From Pseudomonadota bacterium (GTDB lineage: Bacteria; Desulfobacterota; Desulfobacteria; Desulfobacterales; Desulfobacteraceae): a DNA stretch of 7,011 nt. The notes beneath the pieces were generated by a model that saw nothing but the letters and a program-made list of their open reading frames with translations, was not told the origin of the DNA and ran no database searches. The stretch spans positions 1 through 7,011 of the forward strand of contig JAHIVS010000129.1 in NCBI GenBank assembly GCA_018816605.1, read 5' to 3'. The position numbers were made by a program, and so were the translations under genes. Below are positions 6,622 through 7,011 of this stretch, one piece after another. Every line of letters starts with the position of its first letter. Positions within the stretch are counted from its first letter, which is position 1.

Positions 6622-7011
6622 ATGAAAGTGAAAAAAAAATATTTCTGGCAATCGGTTCTGACAGGGCTGCTGCTTTTCCTGCTGATATCAATGGTACCGA
6701 GTCAGGTATTTTCTACGCCCCCGGGTTCAGCTGGCCCTGCCCCCATGGTAACGGTGACACGGATCAAACCTAGGGATATTACCCCGGAAACCGACTATGT
6801 CGGGCATGTTGAGGCCATCCAAACCGTGGATCTCAGGGCAAGGGTCGAGGGCGTTCTGGTTAAAGTCAACTTCAGGGAAGGCGATATGGTAACCCAGGAA
6901 GATGTGCTGTTCCGTATCGAAGCCGCCCCCTACCAGGCCAGGGTAGACGCCGACCGTGCCCGGCTGCAACAGGCCGATGCGGAACTGATTCGGGCAGGCC
7001 AGCACCTGAAA
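6622..7011 (+). CDS. RND efflux periplasmic adaptor (AcrA/HlyD-like), N-terminal part
   Basis: The frame is open from the ATG at 6622 to the end of the window, giving 130 residues of a longer protein (family members are usually 370-420). GGAG (6611-6614) sits 7 nt before the ATG. Residues 1-31 form a signal peptide: basic MKVKKK, a hydrophobic core VLTGLLLFLLISMV, and a likely cut after VFS (29-31). There is no lipobox cysteine, so it is probably secreted rather than a lipoprotein. The region YVGHVEAIQTVDLRARVEGV (59-78), followed by KVNFREGDMVTQEDVLFRIE (81-100), is the first beta strand plus lipoyl half-motif of membrane fusion proteins. PYQARVDADRARLQQADAEL (103-122) starts the alpha-hairpin that reaches the outer-membrane channel. 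Such adaptors link an inner-membrane RND pump to a TolC-like channel; pump genes would be expected just downstream. Substrate unknown, and no evident link to the minus-strand block beyond the shared divergent region. Confidence 0.92.
   Translation, partial: MKVKKKYFWQSVLTGLLLFLLISMVPSQVFSTPPGSAGPAPMVTVTRIKPRDITPETDYVGHVEAIQTVDLRARVEGVLVKVNFREGDMVTQEDVLFRIEAAPYQARVDADRARLQQADAELIRAGQHLK

Noticed and set aside
6727..7005. A 92-codon minus-strand open frame at the right edge
   Set aside because: The plus strand here encodes an unmistakable secreted RND adaptor with signal peptide and lipoyl half-motif; the minus frame is its antisense shadow.

Overview
The window looks like part of the chromosome of an anaerobic Gram-negative bacterium. 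The moderate GC content, a Cache-domain two-component system next to an acyl-CoA ligase and a permease, and an RND-type adaptor all fit a Desulfobacterota (Desulfobacter/Desulfobacula-like) genome. This assignment rests on gene content and general style, not on a marker gene.

Layout: at the left edge (1-315, +) is the C-terminal end of an aldo/keto reductase. It converges on a four-gene minus-strand block, and the two are separated by a strong, symmetric, bidirectional terminator (407-461). Read in its own direction, the block runs: sensor histidine kinase (6372-4441), NarL/FixJ response regulator (4428-3757, only 12 bp after the kinase), a 195-bp regulatory gap, a multi-pass permease of unknown substrate (3561-2203), and an AlkK-like AMP-forming fatty acid/carboxylate-CoA ligase (2141-495, 61 bp after the permease). 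On the far side of a 249-bp divergent promoter region, the N-terminal 130 residues of a periplasmic adaptor of an RND efflux pump (6622-7011, +) run off the window.

How the genes may work together: the kinase has two tandem Cache-type sensor modules outside the membrane, a fold that often binds small organic acids or amino acids. Its partner regulator has a LuxR-type DNA-binding domain. The gap directly upstream of the permease holds an inverted repeat, TGTAGG-N7-CCTACA, which resembles the palindromes bound by GacA-type regulators. Its downstream half falls where the -35 element of a plausible promoter would lie. The working model is therefore a sense-import-activate module: an external carboxylate or similar ligand is sensed, the regulator switches on the permease-ligase operon, and the imported acid is converted to its CoA thioester. 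The substrate cannot be read from the sequence.

The most unusual local structure is a six-unit, 12-bp tandem repeat (4951-5022). It adds 24 in-frame residues to the kinase between the phospho-accepting histidine helix and the second helix of its dimerisation domain.
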